Source: Gordonia hongkongensis (GTDB lineage Bacteria > Actinomycetota > Actinomycetes > Mycobacteriales > Mycobacteriaceae). From it: a DNA stretch of 64,000 nt. The DNA is taken from NCBI RefSeq assembly GCF_023078355.1, contig NZ_CP095552.1, positions 2,852,001 to 2,916,000 on the forward strand, written 5' to 3'. This document shows, piece after piece, positions 1-9,029 of the stretch. Every line of letters begins with the position of its first letter. Within the stretch, counting starts at the first letter, position 1. Under the pieces are notes generated by a model that saw only the letters and a list, made by a program, of their open reading frames with translations, searched no databases and was not told where the DNA came from. The translations under genes were made by a program, and so were the position numbers.

Positions 1-941
1 CCCGAGACCAGAATCGTTTTGCCTGCTGTGGCGAGGGAGCGACCGACGGCGCCGCTGATCGCGGCATGGTCTGGCCCGGTGTGGTGGGTGAGTTCTTCGC
101 GGAAGCGGCTGACGATGAACATCGCGTAGTCGATACCGACGCCGAGGCCCACCATGGTGGCCATGGCCACGGTCAGCGAATCGAACGCGGTCACAGCAGT
201 GAGGGTGAACAACACTCCGACCGCGGTCAGCATCCCGGCGATGGCCACTGCGATCGGGACCGCCGCTGCGGCCAGGGCGCCGAGGGCGAGGACGAGCAGG
301 ACCAGCGCGACCGGGATGCCGATTGCCTCGGCGCGGGCCAGGTCGGCGTTCTGCAGTTCGGTGGCCGCGTTCTGTACCGCCGAGTACCCGGTGACCCCTA
401 CGTCGATGGAATCGTCGCCGGTGGTGGCGATGGCGTCTTGCAGGTCGCGCGCGACTTTCGCGCGTTCGGCCATGTCGCCGTCCATGCCGGCGAGCGCGAT
501 CGCGACGTGACCGTCGGCCGAGATCTGGGATCCGGGCAGCCCGTCGTAGGGGCCGACGACGTCGACCACGCCCTCGACCGCGGTGGCGGCGGTGATCGTG
601 CGAGCCACCGCTGCACGGAACTCGGCGTCGGTGGCGGTGACCGCGCCAGACTGCAGCACGATGACCGCCTGTTCCGTACCGAACTGCGGGAAGTGCCGGG
701 CAACCAGGCGATCCACCTCGGTGGACTCCGAGCCCTCGACACCGAAATCCATCGCACCGAGCCGGTTCTCGAGCAGCGGGTAGGCCACCGCGCACACCAC
801 CAGCAGCAGTCCCCAGACCGCCAGGACCGCACGTCTGCGCCGGGCCATCAGAACGCCCCACCGATATAGCACTCCGGGCGAGCCCGGCGGCGATGGTTGC
901 TGAGGCGAGTTCTCGACGACGGCGGACTTCTGCTGGTTCAC
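1..941 (-). CDS. MmpL/RND-family transporter, N-terminal part (runs off window)
   Basis: Open frame on the minus strand, entering at 941 and still open at base 1 (about 313 residues seen). The GTG start at 941-939 follows a strong GGAGGGAGG ribosome site at about 946-954. After a short Pro-rich N-terminus comes a first membrane helix (VLAVWGLLLVV), then a periplasmic porter-like domain, then several helices. The stretch VGLGVGIDYAMFIVSRFREE is typical of MmpL/RND lipid exporters of mycolic-acid bacteria. Substrate unknown. It is divergent from the cadmium operon, with about 115 bases between the starts. The frame is intact in the visible part. Confidence 0.85.
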   Translation of the reverse strand, partial: MNQQKSAVVENSPQQPSPPGSPGVLYRWGVLMARRRRAVLAVWGLLLVVCAVAYPLLENRLGAMDFGVEGSESTEVDRLVARHFPQFGTEQAVIVLQSGAVTATDAEFRAAVARTITAATAVEGVVDVVGPYDGLPGSQISADGHVAIALAGMDGDMAERAKVARDLQDAIATTGDDSIDVGVTGYSAVQNAATELQNADLARAEAIGIPVALVLLVLALGALAAAAVPIAVAIAGMLTAVGVLFTLTAVTAFDSLTVAMATMVGLGVGIDYAMFIVSRFREELTHHTGPDHAAISGAVGRSLATAGKTILVS

Positions 942-1030
942 GCGTCCTCCCTCCGTAGCGACCACGAATTGATCGCCATATCACGATGTAATCGTTGAAA
1001 CGAGATGAATCACACTCTCACTCGATATCA

Positions 1031-1047
1031 ATAGCTTTCGCCGCTAT
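1031..1047. promoter_or_regulatory. Promoter and candidate operator of the CmtR-like gene
   Basis: A dyad ATAGC-N7-GCTAT overlaps a -10-like TATCAT (1045-1050), which ends 6 bases before the ATG at 1057. That spacing predicts a leaderless transcript. The dyad is placed where an ArsR-type repressor would block RNA polymerase. Autoregulation is inferred. Confidence 0.5.
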
Positions 1048-1056
1048 CATCGCTTT

Positions 1057-1446
1057 ATGGCGATTAATGATGGCGGGGGTTGCCTCGTCGAGACGCAGGG
1101 GTTGGATCCGGCGGTGGCCCTGTTCCACAGCCTCTCCGATGCGACACGGTTGGCGATCGTGCACCGGCTGGCGTGCGGGGAAGCGCGGGTCTTGGACCTG
1201 ATGGCCGGGCTCGGACTGGCTCAGTCAACGGTATCGGCGCACGTAGCGTGCCTGCGCGACTGCGGGCTGGTCGTGGGCCGCCCGCAAGGGCGGCAGGTGT
1301 TCTACAGCCTGGCCCGCCCGGAGTTGATGGACCTACTCGCCTCGGCAGAGACCTTGCTCGCGGCGACAGGCAATGCGGTGGCGTTGTGCCCGAACTACGG
1401 CACCGACTCCACCACCGAGACGGAGAGCGCGGAGGTACGAGCATGA
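1057..1446 (+). CDS. cmtR: ArsR-family metal sensor, CmtR-like (Cd/Pb responsive)
   Basis: A 129-residue winged-helix repressor. The recognition helix region carries ACLRDCGLVV, with Cys65 and Cys69 in CxxxC spacing, and Cys111 follows in the C-terminal arm. This matches the Cys57/Cys61/Cys102 thiolate site of mycobacterial CmtR, which binds Cd(II) or Pb(II) and then releases DNA. It is the first gene of a metal-efflux operon: its stop overlaps the ATG of the P-type ATPase (ATGA). The start is probably leaderless, with a -10 just upstream. Most likely it represses its own operon. Confidence 0.88.
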   Translation: MAINDGGGCLVETQGLDPAVALFHSLSDATRLAIVHRLACGEARVLDLMAGLGLAQSTVSAHVACLRDCGLVVGRPQGRQVFYSLARPELMDLLASAETLLAATGNAVALCPNYGTDSTTETESAEVRA

Positions 1447-3407
1447 GCGACGCATGCGGCTGCGGCCACGACGAACCCGCCGGTGACGGCGAGGCCGAGG
1501 AACGCGAACCCGAAAAGCTCTGGGAAGTCAGTGAACTGCGCGCCGCCGCGGTCGCCGGAGTGCTGCTGGTCGCGGCACTGATCGTCGGCTGGACCGGCGG
1601 CCCACGCGCCGTCGAGTTGGGGTTGGAGATCGCCGCACTGCTCGTCGGTGCATACACCTTCGTCCCCTCCACGCTCAAACGGCTGGCCAAGGGCAAGATC
1701 GGTGTCGGCACGCTGATGACGATCGCCGCGATCGGCGCGGTGATCCTCGGCGAGGTCGGCGAAGCCGCCATGCTGGCGTTCCTGTTCTCCATCAGCGAGG
1801 GCCTCGAGGAGTACGCGGTCGCGCGCACCCGCCGCGGGCTGCGCGCCCTGTTGAACCTGGTACCGGACCGGGCCACCGTGCTACGCGACGGCACCGAAAC
1901 CGTCATCGCCCCTGCCGAGCTGCGCGTCGGGGATCGGATGCTGGTGCGCCCCGGTGAGCGGGTCGCGACCGACGGGGTGATCGTCGACGGGCGTAGCGCG
2001 CTGGATGTTTCGGCGATCACCGGCGAATCGGTACCGGTAGAAGCCGGGCCGGGCGCGGAGGTGTTCGCCGGGGCGATCAACGGCACCGGTGTGCTGACCG
2101 TCGAGGTCACCACGACCGCCGAGGACAACTCCCTGGCACGGATCGTGCGGATCGTGGAGGCCGAGCAGGCCCGCAAGGGCGACGCTCAACGCTTGGCCGA
2201 CAAGATCGCCAAACCGCTGGTGCCCGGCATCATGATCGCCGCCACAGCCATCGCGGTGATTGGCGCGCTCTTCGGGGATCCGGTCACCTGGATCGAACGT
2301 GCGCTGGTGGTGCTGGTCGCCGCCTCACCGTGCGCGCTGGCGATCTCGGTGCCGGTGACCGTGGTCGCCGCGATCGGTGCGGCGAGCAAGCTGGGTGTGC
2401 TGGTCAAGGGCGGTGCCGCACTCGAGGCGATGGGCCGGGTGCGCGAGGTCGCGCTGGACAAGACCGGCACGCTGACGGCGAACAAGCCTGCCGTCGTCGA
2501 GATCGCCGCCACCGGCGGTGTGCACGGGGACCGGGTGCTGGCGGTCGCGGCCGCGCTGGAATCGCGCAGTGAACATCCCCTCGCCCGCGCCATCCTCGCC
2601 GCCGTCGACACCGTCACTCCCGCCACCGACGTCGAGGCGGTCACCGGTGCCGGGTTGACCGGCCGCGTCGACGGACGCCGGGCGCGGCTGGGCCGTCCGG
2701 GCTGGATCGAACCGGGTGTTCTGGCCGCCGATGTGGAACGGATGCAGCACGCGGGGGCGACCGCGGTGCTGATCGAGCTCGACGGCCAGGTGATCGGTGC
2801 GATCGCTGTGCGCGACGAACTGCGGCCCGAGGCACACGAGGTCATCGACCGATTGCACGCGCTGGGAATCCGGGTCTCGATGCTCACCGGTGACAACGCC
2901 CGCACCGCCGCCGCTCTGGCCGCTGAGGCGGGGATCGAGGACGTGCACGCGGATCTGCGCCCGGAGGACAAGGCCCACATCGTGGGCGAACTGCGCAGCG
3001 ACCGGTTCACCGCGATGGTCGGCGACGGCGTCAACGACGCCCCCGCACTGGCAACCGCCGACCTCGGTGTGGCGATGGGCGCGATGGGCACCGATGTCGC
3101 TATCGAAACCGCGGATGTGGCGTTGATGGGTGAGGACCTGCGGCACCTGCCGCGGGCTCTCGAGCACGCTCGTCGGGCTCGCCGGATCATGTTGCAAAAC
3201 GTCGGTTTGTCGTTGGGGTTGATCACGATCTTGATCCCGCTCGCGCTGTTCGGGATTCTCGGGTTGGCGGCGGTGGTGCTGGTGCACGAACTCGCCGAGA
3301 TCGTCGTCATCGCCAACGGTGTCCGCGCCGGACGCACCAAACCCCTGGCCTCGCTGACCGATTCGGCGGCAAAGCCCGCACCGGTACTGGCCGGAGCGCC
3401 CGCGTGA
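1443..3407 (+). CDS. P1B-type heavy-metal ATPase (Cd/Zn/Pb/Co exporter)
   Basis: 654 residues. The ATG overlaps the cmtR stop by four bases. A short Cys/His N-terminus (ACGCGHDE) replaces a full heavy-metal-associated domain. Visible motifs are the TGES actuator loop, an SPC triad in the transport helix (Ser295-Cys297, in place of the CPC of copper pumps), the phosphorylation site DKTGTLT (Asp339), the SEHP nucleotide motif, GDGVNDAP (about 527) and a terminal VHELAEI helix. Pumps of this type move divalent soft metals out of the cytosol. With a CmtR-type sensor upstream, Cd or Pb is the best guess. Paralogue of the gene at 37135-39327. Confidence 0.92.
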   Translation: MSDACGCGHDEPAGDGEAEEREPEKLWEVSELRAAAVAGVLLVAALIVGWTGGPRAVELGLEIAALLVGAYTFVPSTLKRLAKGKIGVGTLMTIAAIGAVILGEVGEAAMLAFLFSISEGLEEYAVARTRRGLRALLNLVPDRATVLRDGTETVIAPAELRVGDRMLVRPGERVATDGVIVDGRSALDVSAITGESVPVEAGPGAEVFAGAINGTGVLTVEVTTTAEDNSLARIVRIVEAEQARKGDAQRLADKIAKPLVPGIMIAATAIAVIGALFGDPVTWIERALVVLVAASPCALAISVPVTVVAAIGAASKLGVLVKGGAALEAMGRVREVALDKTGTLTANKPAVVEIAATGGVHGDRVLAVAAALESRSEHPLARAILAAVDTVTPATDVEAVTGAGLTGRVDGRRARLGRPGWIEPGVLAADVERMQHAGATAVLIELDGQVIGAIAVRDELRPEAHEVIDRLHALGIRVSMLTGDNARTAAALAAEAGIEDVHADLRPEDKAHIVGELRSDRFTAMVGDGVNDAPALATADLGVAMGAMGTDVAIETADVALMGEDLRHLPRALEHARRARRIMLQNVGLSLGLITILIPLALFGILGLAAVVLVHELAEIVVIANGVRAGRTKPLASLTDSAAKPAPVLAGAPA

Positions 3408-3934
3408 CCGCCACCGCGTCGTCTGCTCCCACCGTGTCGCGGTGGGGGCGGCGACTGCGGTGGGTCGCTGCCGCGGCCGCGCTGGCCGGTATCGACCTCA
3501 CGCTCAAAGCGTGGGCGCAGACCACGCTGGCCGGGGCCCCGATCGAGGCGGGTCCGGTGGACCTTAAGTTGGCGTTCAACCCGGGAGCGGCGTTCTCGAT
3601 CGCCGCCGACGCACCGAGCTGGGTGATGCTCACGCTCACCACGGTGATCACCACCGCGGTCGCGGTCGGCGGATGGGTGGTCGCGCCGCGCGCGAACCTG
3701 CTCACCCGCGTCGCGCTCGCCGCGATCCTGGGCGGTGCCGCCGCCAACGTCATCGACCGGGCCCCCGACGGTGTGGTCACCGACTACCTGCACACCGGCT
3801 GGTGGCCCACCTTCAACCTCGCCGACACCTTCATCGTGCTCGGCGCGACCGCCCTCATCATCGCCACTCTGATCGGAAACTCCGATGAGCGAGAACCACT
3901 CTCACCCGAACACCACGCCGACGACCGGGACTGA
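3404..3934 (+). CDS. lspA: Signal peptidase II (lipoprotein signal peptidase)
   Basis: A 176-residue, four-helix inner-membrane aspartyl protease that cleaves signal peptides of prolipoproteins. It shows the family signature: NPGAAFS, the catalytic block NVIDRAPDGVVTDYL (Asp118) and FNLADTF (Asp141). GTG start at 3404 overlaps the ATPase stop (GTGA), so translation is coupled. lspA-like genes are recurrent passengers of cadmium ATPase operons in mobile elements, and their role there is unclear. A chromosomal lspA presumably exists, so this is an accessory copy. Confidence 0.93.
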   Translation: MTATASSAPTVSRWGRRLRWVAAAAALAGIDLTLKAWAQTTLAGAPIEAGPVDLKLAFNPGAAFSIAADAPSWVMLTLTTVITTAVAVGGWVVAPRANLLTRVALAAILGGAAANVIDRAPDGVVTDYLHTGWWPTFNLADTFIVLGATALIIATLIGNSDEREPLSPEHHADDRD

Positions 3935-5462
3935 GCCGGGCCCGTCACGTCGGTGGGCAGGGCTGGCGGCGCTGGTCGTCGCCCTGCTCACCGTCGGGCT
4001 GGACCTGATGGTTCTCAACGTCGCCCTGCCCACCCTGGCCCAAGACCTCGGCGCGAGCACCACCCAGTTGCAGTGGATCGTCAACGCCTACACCCTGGTC
4101 TTCGCCGCGCTCATGCTGCCCGCCGGCGGCTTCGGTGACCGCTACGGTCGCAAACGGCTGCTGCTGATAGGTTTGGTCGCCTTCGTCGCCGCCTCGGCCT
4201 GGGCCGCTTTCAGCGGGTCCACCGGCTCGCTGATCGCCGCCCGCGCGGTCATGGGCATCGGGGCCGCGATCATCGTGCCGCTGTCGCTGGGGATCCTGCC
4301 GACCCTGTTCGGCCCCGACCAGCGTCGCCGCGCGATCGCGGTGTGGGTCGGTGCACTGGGTGTCGGGTTGCCGCTGGGGCCGATCGTCGGTGGCTGGCTG
4401 CTGCAGCATTTCTGGTGGGGCTCGGTGTTTCTGATCAACGTCCCGGTCGGTGTCGCCGCCCTGGTTGCCTGTGTGGTGCTGTTGCCCGAATCGGTCGACC
4501 CGCATGCACCGGCGTTGGACTGGCTCGGGATCCTCACCGCCGTGCCCGGTACGGCGGCGCTGGTATTCGGCATCATCCAGGCTCCCGCGTACGGGTGGAC
4601 CGATCCCGTCGTGCTCGCGGCTCTGGCGGCCGGTGTGTGGCTGATCGCGGGATTTCTGGTGTGGGAAAGCCGTGCCCGCGACCCATTGGTCGATCTGGCA
4701 CTGTTCACCAATCCGGCCTTCACCTGGCCCACCCTGGCCGCAACCGCGGGCACCTTCACCCTGGTCGGCGTGCTGTTCGTGCTGCCGCAATACCTGCAGA
4801 TACTGCGCTACCACGACGCCTTCGGCACCGGCCTGCGCTTGGTGCCTCTGGTGCTGGCGATCATCGTCGCCGCAGCCGCTGTGGACAAGATCGTGACCCG
4901 ACTCGGCGCCAAAATCCCGATCGCCACCGGCATGGTGATCGCCGCGGCCGGATTCGTGCTCGCATCCCGCATCACCGTCGACTCCGGCTACGGCTTCGTC
5001 GCGGTGTGCCTGGCGACCGTGGGCCTGGGAGCCGGGCTGGCGTTGGCGCCGGCTGTCGACGCGGTCATGGCGAGCCTGCCCGAGCATCGCAGCGCCGCAG
5101 GAGCTGGGTTGCTGATGGCCATTCGACAGGTCGGTGCCGCGTTCAGCGTCGCGATCCTGGGCACCCTGCTCACCGTCGTTTACACCCGCGACCTCGACCC
5201 CCACCTGAGCGGCCTGCCCGAACCAGTGGTCAGCGCGGCGCGTGACAACATCGCCGGAGCGCAACTTGCCGCGACCCAGATTCCCGGCCCAGCGGGCGCC
5301 GATCTGGCCGCGTCCAGCGCCCACGCCTACAGCCACGCCATGTCCGCAGTGTTCCTTGCCAGCGCCGCCATCAGCGCACTACTGGCCGCGGCCATCGCCG
5401 CCAAACTCCCCAACCACACTCCTGCGCCCGCGCCGACATCACCGGCGCGTGATCGAAACTGA
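3885..5462 (+). CDS. MFS drug/ion efflux transporter, DHA2 (14-helix) type
   Basis: 525 residues, starting inside the end of lspA (50-base overlap). The first helix motif DLMVLNVALPTL, the loop 2-3 motif GGFGDRYGRKR and the antiporter motif GVGLPLGPIVGGW identify a DHA2 proton-coupled exporter such as QacA or EmrB. About 14 hydrophobic segments are visible. The N-terminus is His-rich (SENHSHPNTTP), which may bind metal. The substrate cannot be read from sequence. Its place in the metal operon suggests a role in metal or metal-complex efflux. Confidence 0.88.
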   Translation: MSENHSHPNTTPTTGTEPGPSRRWAGLAALVVALLTVGLDLMVLNVALPTLAQDLGASTTQLQWIVNAYTLVFAALMLPAGGFGDRYGRKRLLLIGLVAFVAASAWAAFSGSTGSLIAARAVMGIGAAIIVPLSLGILPTLFGPDQRRRAIAVWVGALGVGLPLGPIVGGWLLQHFWWGSVFLINVPVGVAALVACVVLLPESVDPHAPALDWLGILTAVPGTAALVFGIIQAPAYGWTDPVVLAALAAGVWLIAGFLVWESRARDPLVDLALFTNPAFTWPTLAATAGTFTLVGVLFVLPQYLQILRYHDAFGTGLRLVPLVLAIIVAAAAVDKIVTRLGAKIPIATGMVIAAAGFVLASRITVDSGYGFVAVCLATVGLGAGLALAPAVDAVMASLPEHRSAAGAGLLMAIRQVGAAFSVAILGTLLTVVYTRDLDPHLSGLPEPVVSAARDNIAGAQLAATQIPGPAGADLAASSAHAYSHAMSAVFLASAAISALLAAAIAAKLPNHTPAPAPTSPARDRN

Positions 5463-5555
5463 AATAGCCACTCCCATGACAGCGGCTACGGCACGCGACA
5501 CAACTGCGTGTCAGCCGAGCAGCAGTGCACTCCCAGAGAAAGGGCATCCGCCGGA

Positions 5556-6146
5556 ATGGTTACCTCGATCCTGCAGGCCATCGGACTCTTCCTGGTGACC
5601 AACATCGACGACATCATCGTGCTTTCGCTGTTCTTCGCCCGCGGCGCGGGAACCCGCGGAACAACGGCCGCCATCGCGACCGGACAATATCTCGGTTTCG
5701 GAGCGATCCTCGCCGCGTCGGTCCTCGTAGCGCTGGGAGTCACGGCGCTGCTGCCCGAAGAAGCCATCGCCTACTTCGGGCTCATTCCTCTGCTGCTCGG
5801 TCTGCTCGCCGCCTGGAGAGCATGGCGCAACAACGGCGACGACGATGAACGGTTCGAGGGCAAGAAGGTCGCGGTCTGGACGGTGGCGGCGGTGACCTTC
5901 GCCAACGGCGGCGACAACATCGGCGTCTACGTCCCGGTCTTCGCGACCGTGGGTACAGCGGCGATCGTCGCCTACTCGGTCGTGTTCCTGCTCTTGGTCG
6001 CCGTGCTGGTGTTCACCGCGAAGTTCCTCACCACCCGCAAGGCCATCGCCGAGATCTTGGAACGGTGGGAACACATCCTGTTCCCGCTCGTGCTGATCGT
6101 TCTCGGAATCGTCATCCTCGTCAGCGGCGGCGCATTCGGCCTCTGA
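5556..6146 (+). CDS. cadD: CadD-family cadmium resistance transporter
   Basis: About 196 residues from the ATG at 5556 (AGAAAGGG upstream); an in-frame GTG at 5508 would add 16. Five or six hydrophobic helices, with the acidic intramembrane signature LVTNIDDIIVLSLFFARG and a second NGGDNIGVYVPVF near residue 120, as in the CadD (PF03596) family that confers Cd resistance in Gram-positive bacteria. Last gene of the cmtR operon. Together with the P1B ATPase it gives two independent routes for Cd. Confidence 0.85.
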   Translation: MVTSILQAIGLFLVTNIDDIIVLSLFFARGAGTRGTTAAIATGQYLGFGAILAASVLVALGVTALLPEEAIAYFGLIPLLLGLLAAWRAWRNNGDDDERFEGKKVAVWTVAAVTFANGGDNIGVYVPVFATVGTAAIVAYSVVFLLLVAVLVFTAKFLTTRKAIAEILERWEHILFPLVLIVLGIVILVSGGAFGL

Positions 6147-6286
6147 CCGTCGTCCCGGTCTGCACGGCCCAGATCACGGAGGACAGCGGCGATCGGCTCC
6201 AAAGAATGAAGTGCTATTCGAGGCCGTAACCGGTAGACAGCCGTCCTTCGGTTGGTCCATGGTTGTGCTCAGGGGCGCTGCACCGT

Positions 6287-6319
6287 TGTGGCACTACTAC
6301 CACTGTGGCACTACTACCA
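6287..6319. repeat. 16-bp perfect direct repeat, one base apart
   Basis: TGTGGCACTACTACCA occurs at 6287-6302 and again at 6304-6319, followed by ATCGACGTAGT. It lies in the gene-free stretch 6147-6602 upstream of the broken M23 locus. It contains ACTAC half-sites similar to the BlaI-type dyads but not the exact spacing. Function unknown. Confidence 0.8.
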
Positions 6320-6515
6320 TCGACGTAGTTCAAGGCCTCCGGCAACGTGGGGCTTCTACCGCGCCTAGCGGGGTCGCTCGTGCAAACGCTTTAGTCGGGC
6401 GCTGTCATCGTTGCGAACTGTTTCCGCCCCAGCGCATAGCCCTGACCCACTGGTCAACTTAAAACGCTGATGGAACCGTGAGGGGCGCCGGTTCGGCGCG
6501 CCCGCGCGGAGAGAA

Positions 6516-6530
6516 ACTAACCCACGTAGT
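6516..6530. promoter_or_regulatory. BlaI-type operator candidate upstream of broken M23 gene
   Basis: ACTAACCCACGTAGT fits ACTA-N7-TAGT. The corresponding position upstream of the intact M23 paralogue (45234-45248) holds ACTACCGTGGTTAGT, so the site is conserved between the two copies. Confidence 0.6.
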
Positions 6531-6602
6531 AGTAACCTGTTCGTGGCTCGTTTGATATCGATCTGTTCCATCCGGGACGACTCTTGGACTGAAGGACCTT
6601 CC

Positions 6603-7369
6603 TTGGCACGGCATCGCAAAGCTGACCCCAGCCCGCTCCCCATTGGTATGCACACGTCCCCTCGCGGTGCCTCGGCGGCCTTCACCCTCGGAGCCACGGG
6701 GCCGCAGCCTTCGGGTGTCGCGCGTGCGGCGGGGCGACATCGGATGCCTCCCTCCCCCGAAGCTGTGGTCAGGTCCATCCGGCCCGCTACCTCTGTTCCC
6801 CCGCGCGCGTCGCACGCTCGGTCGGGGGGTGCGCCCGGGACGTCTTCATCTTCATATCTACCTCGCGATGGCCGTCCATACACGTCTCGCTCGCATGATG
6901 TATGGCCGCGCGCAGCCCGGTTCGATCATAGGGGTTTCGGGCCACCGCGCACACCGCGCACGGTCGATCTCGGCAGGAACCCAGGGCCGCAGCGCCTACT
7001 GCTCCATGGGAGCGGGCGTCCGGTCTCGATTGCCAAGGCAGTCAGCAAGTTCGATCTGCTTTTCTCGACGTGCTCGACGACGAGAAGGTCTCGGGCGCAT
7101 CAGCCAGGTCGACGGCCGTTGCCGGGCTGAGTGGATCGCTCGTGGCCGCGGTGGTTCTCTGTGTAGCCGGCGGGGCCGCGGCCACCGCGCTCGCCGATCG
7201 TCACAATCCAACGAACACCCCAGCGCTCATGGCTGGCGTGTCCGCCGACGACCGATCCGCAGCAGCGCCACGACCTGTAGCCCCCGGATCGGTGGACGAA
7301 GAACAAGGCACCACTCTGGCAAGGGCATCGTCACGCGATGAGCTGTCCGCGGCCGTGCGGGAGCTAGCC
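6603..7369 (+). pseudogene. M23 peptidase gene remnant, truncated by IS1380-type element
   Basis: Homologous along its length to 45161-44300 on the other strand, which holds the small ORF plus M23 peptidase. Shared stretches include ARHRK-DPSP from the same TTG start, AARFDH, the membrane helix region SLVAAVVLCVAGG and GVSADDRSAA. The reading frame shifts once near 7058, between FDLLF and LDVLDDE. The homology stops at AAVREL, where the insertion element begins, so the catalytic LytM domain is missing. Non-functional. Confidence 0.8.
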
Positions 7370-8935
7370 TCGTGCTTTCACGCTGATTCCGTGTCGTGAA
7401 TGAAGAATGGTGCCCTGACCTGGGATGATTGAGATTGCGAAGTCATCAATCGGACCAGATCGAGGAGCACCATTCAGGTGAGTAAGTCTACGTCGCCCTA
7501 TCCCGTGCTGTCTGCAGATGGCACCGGAACCGGGGTAGTGTCGCAAGCCGGCGCCACGGTGTTGCTGCGGACAGCCGAGAAAACGGGCCTGACCACCGAT
7601 TTATCGGACGCGTTGACACCGTGGCGTAAACCCCTGGCGACCCACGATCCAGGCAAGATCATCACGGATCTGGCCGTGGCAGTCGCGATCGGCGGTGATT
7701 GTCTGGCCGACATCAACCAACTGCGCGCCGACCCCGCCGTATTCGGTCAGGTCGCCTCTGACCCCACGGTGTCACGACTGATCTCGGCGTTGGCCGCCGA
7801 CGCCCCAGCGGCATTGACGGCCATCAACTCCGCCCGCGCTGCTGCCCGGGCAGAGTGCTGGTCAGCAGCCGCCACGTCCGCCCCCGATCACGACGCCGAT
7901 ACTGGCGATCCCCTGATCGTCGATCTCGACGCAACCTTGGTGACCGCGCACTCGGAGAAACAGGATGCGGCACCAACCTACAAGCGCGGGTTCGGTTTCC
8001 ACCCGCTGTGTGCGTTTGTCGATCACGGTAGCCAGGGCACTGGCGAACCCCTGGCCATCCAATTGCGGCCCGGCAACGCCGGCGCCAACACCGCCGCCGA
8101 CCACATCACGGTCACCGCCGCCGCACTCGAGCAGCTACCGACGGTGCAGGGGTATCGGGTCGGCAAGTCGGTGCTGGTACGCACCGACTCGGCCGGCGGC
8201 ACCCACGAGTTCCTCGGCTATCTCACCCGCCGGCGCCTGGCCTATTCAGTGGGATTCGGGCTGACCGAGACCATCGCGGCCGCAACCGACCGGATCAGTC
8301 CCGAGGCGTGGACCCCGGCCTACGATGCCGACGGCGTGCAACGCGACGGGGCGTGGGTGGCCGAGTTGACCGGGTTGATCGACCTATCGGGCTGGCCGCA
8401 GGGGATGCGTGTGATCGTCCGGAAGGAGAGGCCGCACCCGGGTGCACAATTGCGGTTCACCGACCGTGATGGGTTGCGGCTGACCGCGTTCGCCACCAAC
8501 ACCGTCCGTGGCCAACTCGCTGATCTGGAGCTGTGTCACCGGCGGCGGGCTCGATGTGAGGACCGGGTCCGTACCGCCAAAGACTGTGGCCTGACGAATC
8601 TCCCGCTGCACGGCTTCGATCAGAACCGGATCTGGTGCGCGATCGTGATGCTCGCCTGCGAGTTGATCGCCTGGACGCAGATGCTCGCGTTCACCGATCA
8701 CCCTGCTCGCCGGTGGGAACCCAAGCGACTGCGCCACCGCGTGTTCTCGATCGCGGCCAAGATCAGCCGCCACGCCCGGCGAACCCGCATGAAGCTGGCC
8801 ACCCACGCTCCGCACGTCGATCTGCTACTCGACGGGCTAGCAAGGCTTGCAGCACTTCCAGCGCCGGCCTGACCACCAGGCCGACCAACCTTCGATCCAG
8901 AAAGGACATTCACACCTCGGGGCCGTGAAACCCGA
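7370..8935 (+). mobile_element. IS1380-type insertion sequence
   Basis: Complete transposase frame with imperfect inverted ends: TGCTTTCACG near 7373-7382, and the complement of GGTTTCACG near 8924-8932. The left boundary is set by where M23 homology stops (about 7369). The exact ends and the target duplication could not be fixed by eye. Confidence 0.7.
7478..8872 (+). CDS. IS1380-family DDE transposase
   Basis: 464 residues, GTG start preceded by GAGGAG. It has the layout of the DDE_Tnp_1 / IS1380 family. The first acidic residue is in DPLIVDLDATLVTAHSEK, the second in VRTDSAGGTHEFL, and the conserved C-terminal block is RVRTAKDCGLTNLPLHGF with the glutamate in CEDRVRTAK. The length is that of an intact family member. 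The element disrupts the M23 gene just upstream. Confidence 0.88.
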   Translation: MSKSTSPYPVLSADGTGTGVVSQAGATVLLRTAEKTGLTTDLSDALTPWRKPLATHDPGKIITDLAVAVAIGGDCLADINQLRADPAVFGQVASDPTVSRLISALAADAPAALTAINSARAAARAECWSAAATSAPDHDADTGDPLIVDLDATLVTAHSEKQDAAPTYKRGFGFHPLCAFVDHGSQGTGEPLAIQLRPGNAGANTAADHITVTAAALEQLPTVQGYRVGKSVLVRTDSAGGTHEFLGYLTRRRLAYSVGFGLTETIAAATDRISPEAWTPAYDADGVQRDGAWVAELTGLIDLSGWPQGMRVIVRKERPHPGAQLRFTDRDGLRLTAFATNTVRGQLADLELCHRRRARCEDRVRTAKDCGLTNLPLHGFDQNRIWCAIVMLACELIAWTQMLAFTDHPARRWEPKRLRHRVFSIAAKISRHARRTRMKLATHAPHVDLLLDGLARLAALPAPA

Positions 8936-9029
8936 CGCACACCGACGCCTCGGACAACACCACACGGCCCACGCCCGAAATCCGGTCCTCAGACCACCCA
9001 ACCGGGCCACTCAACAAGGGACCGCCACC

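Noticed and set aside
1036..1063. TTCGCCGCTATCATCGCTTTATGGCG resembles a fourth dif-like site
   Set aside because: It lacks the GATAA core of the XerC arm and TATGNCA of the XerD arm, and it overlaps a clear promoter and ArsR-type dyad, which explains it better.
6304..6329. ACTACTACCATCGACGTAGT as an eleventh exact BlaI-type operator
   Set aside because: Spacing between the half-sites is N9 or N7 between five-base arms, not the ACTA-N7-TAGT of the others.
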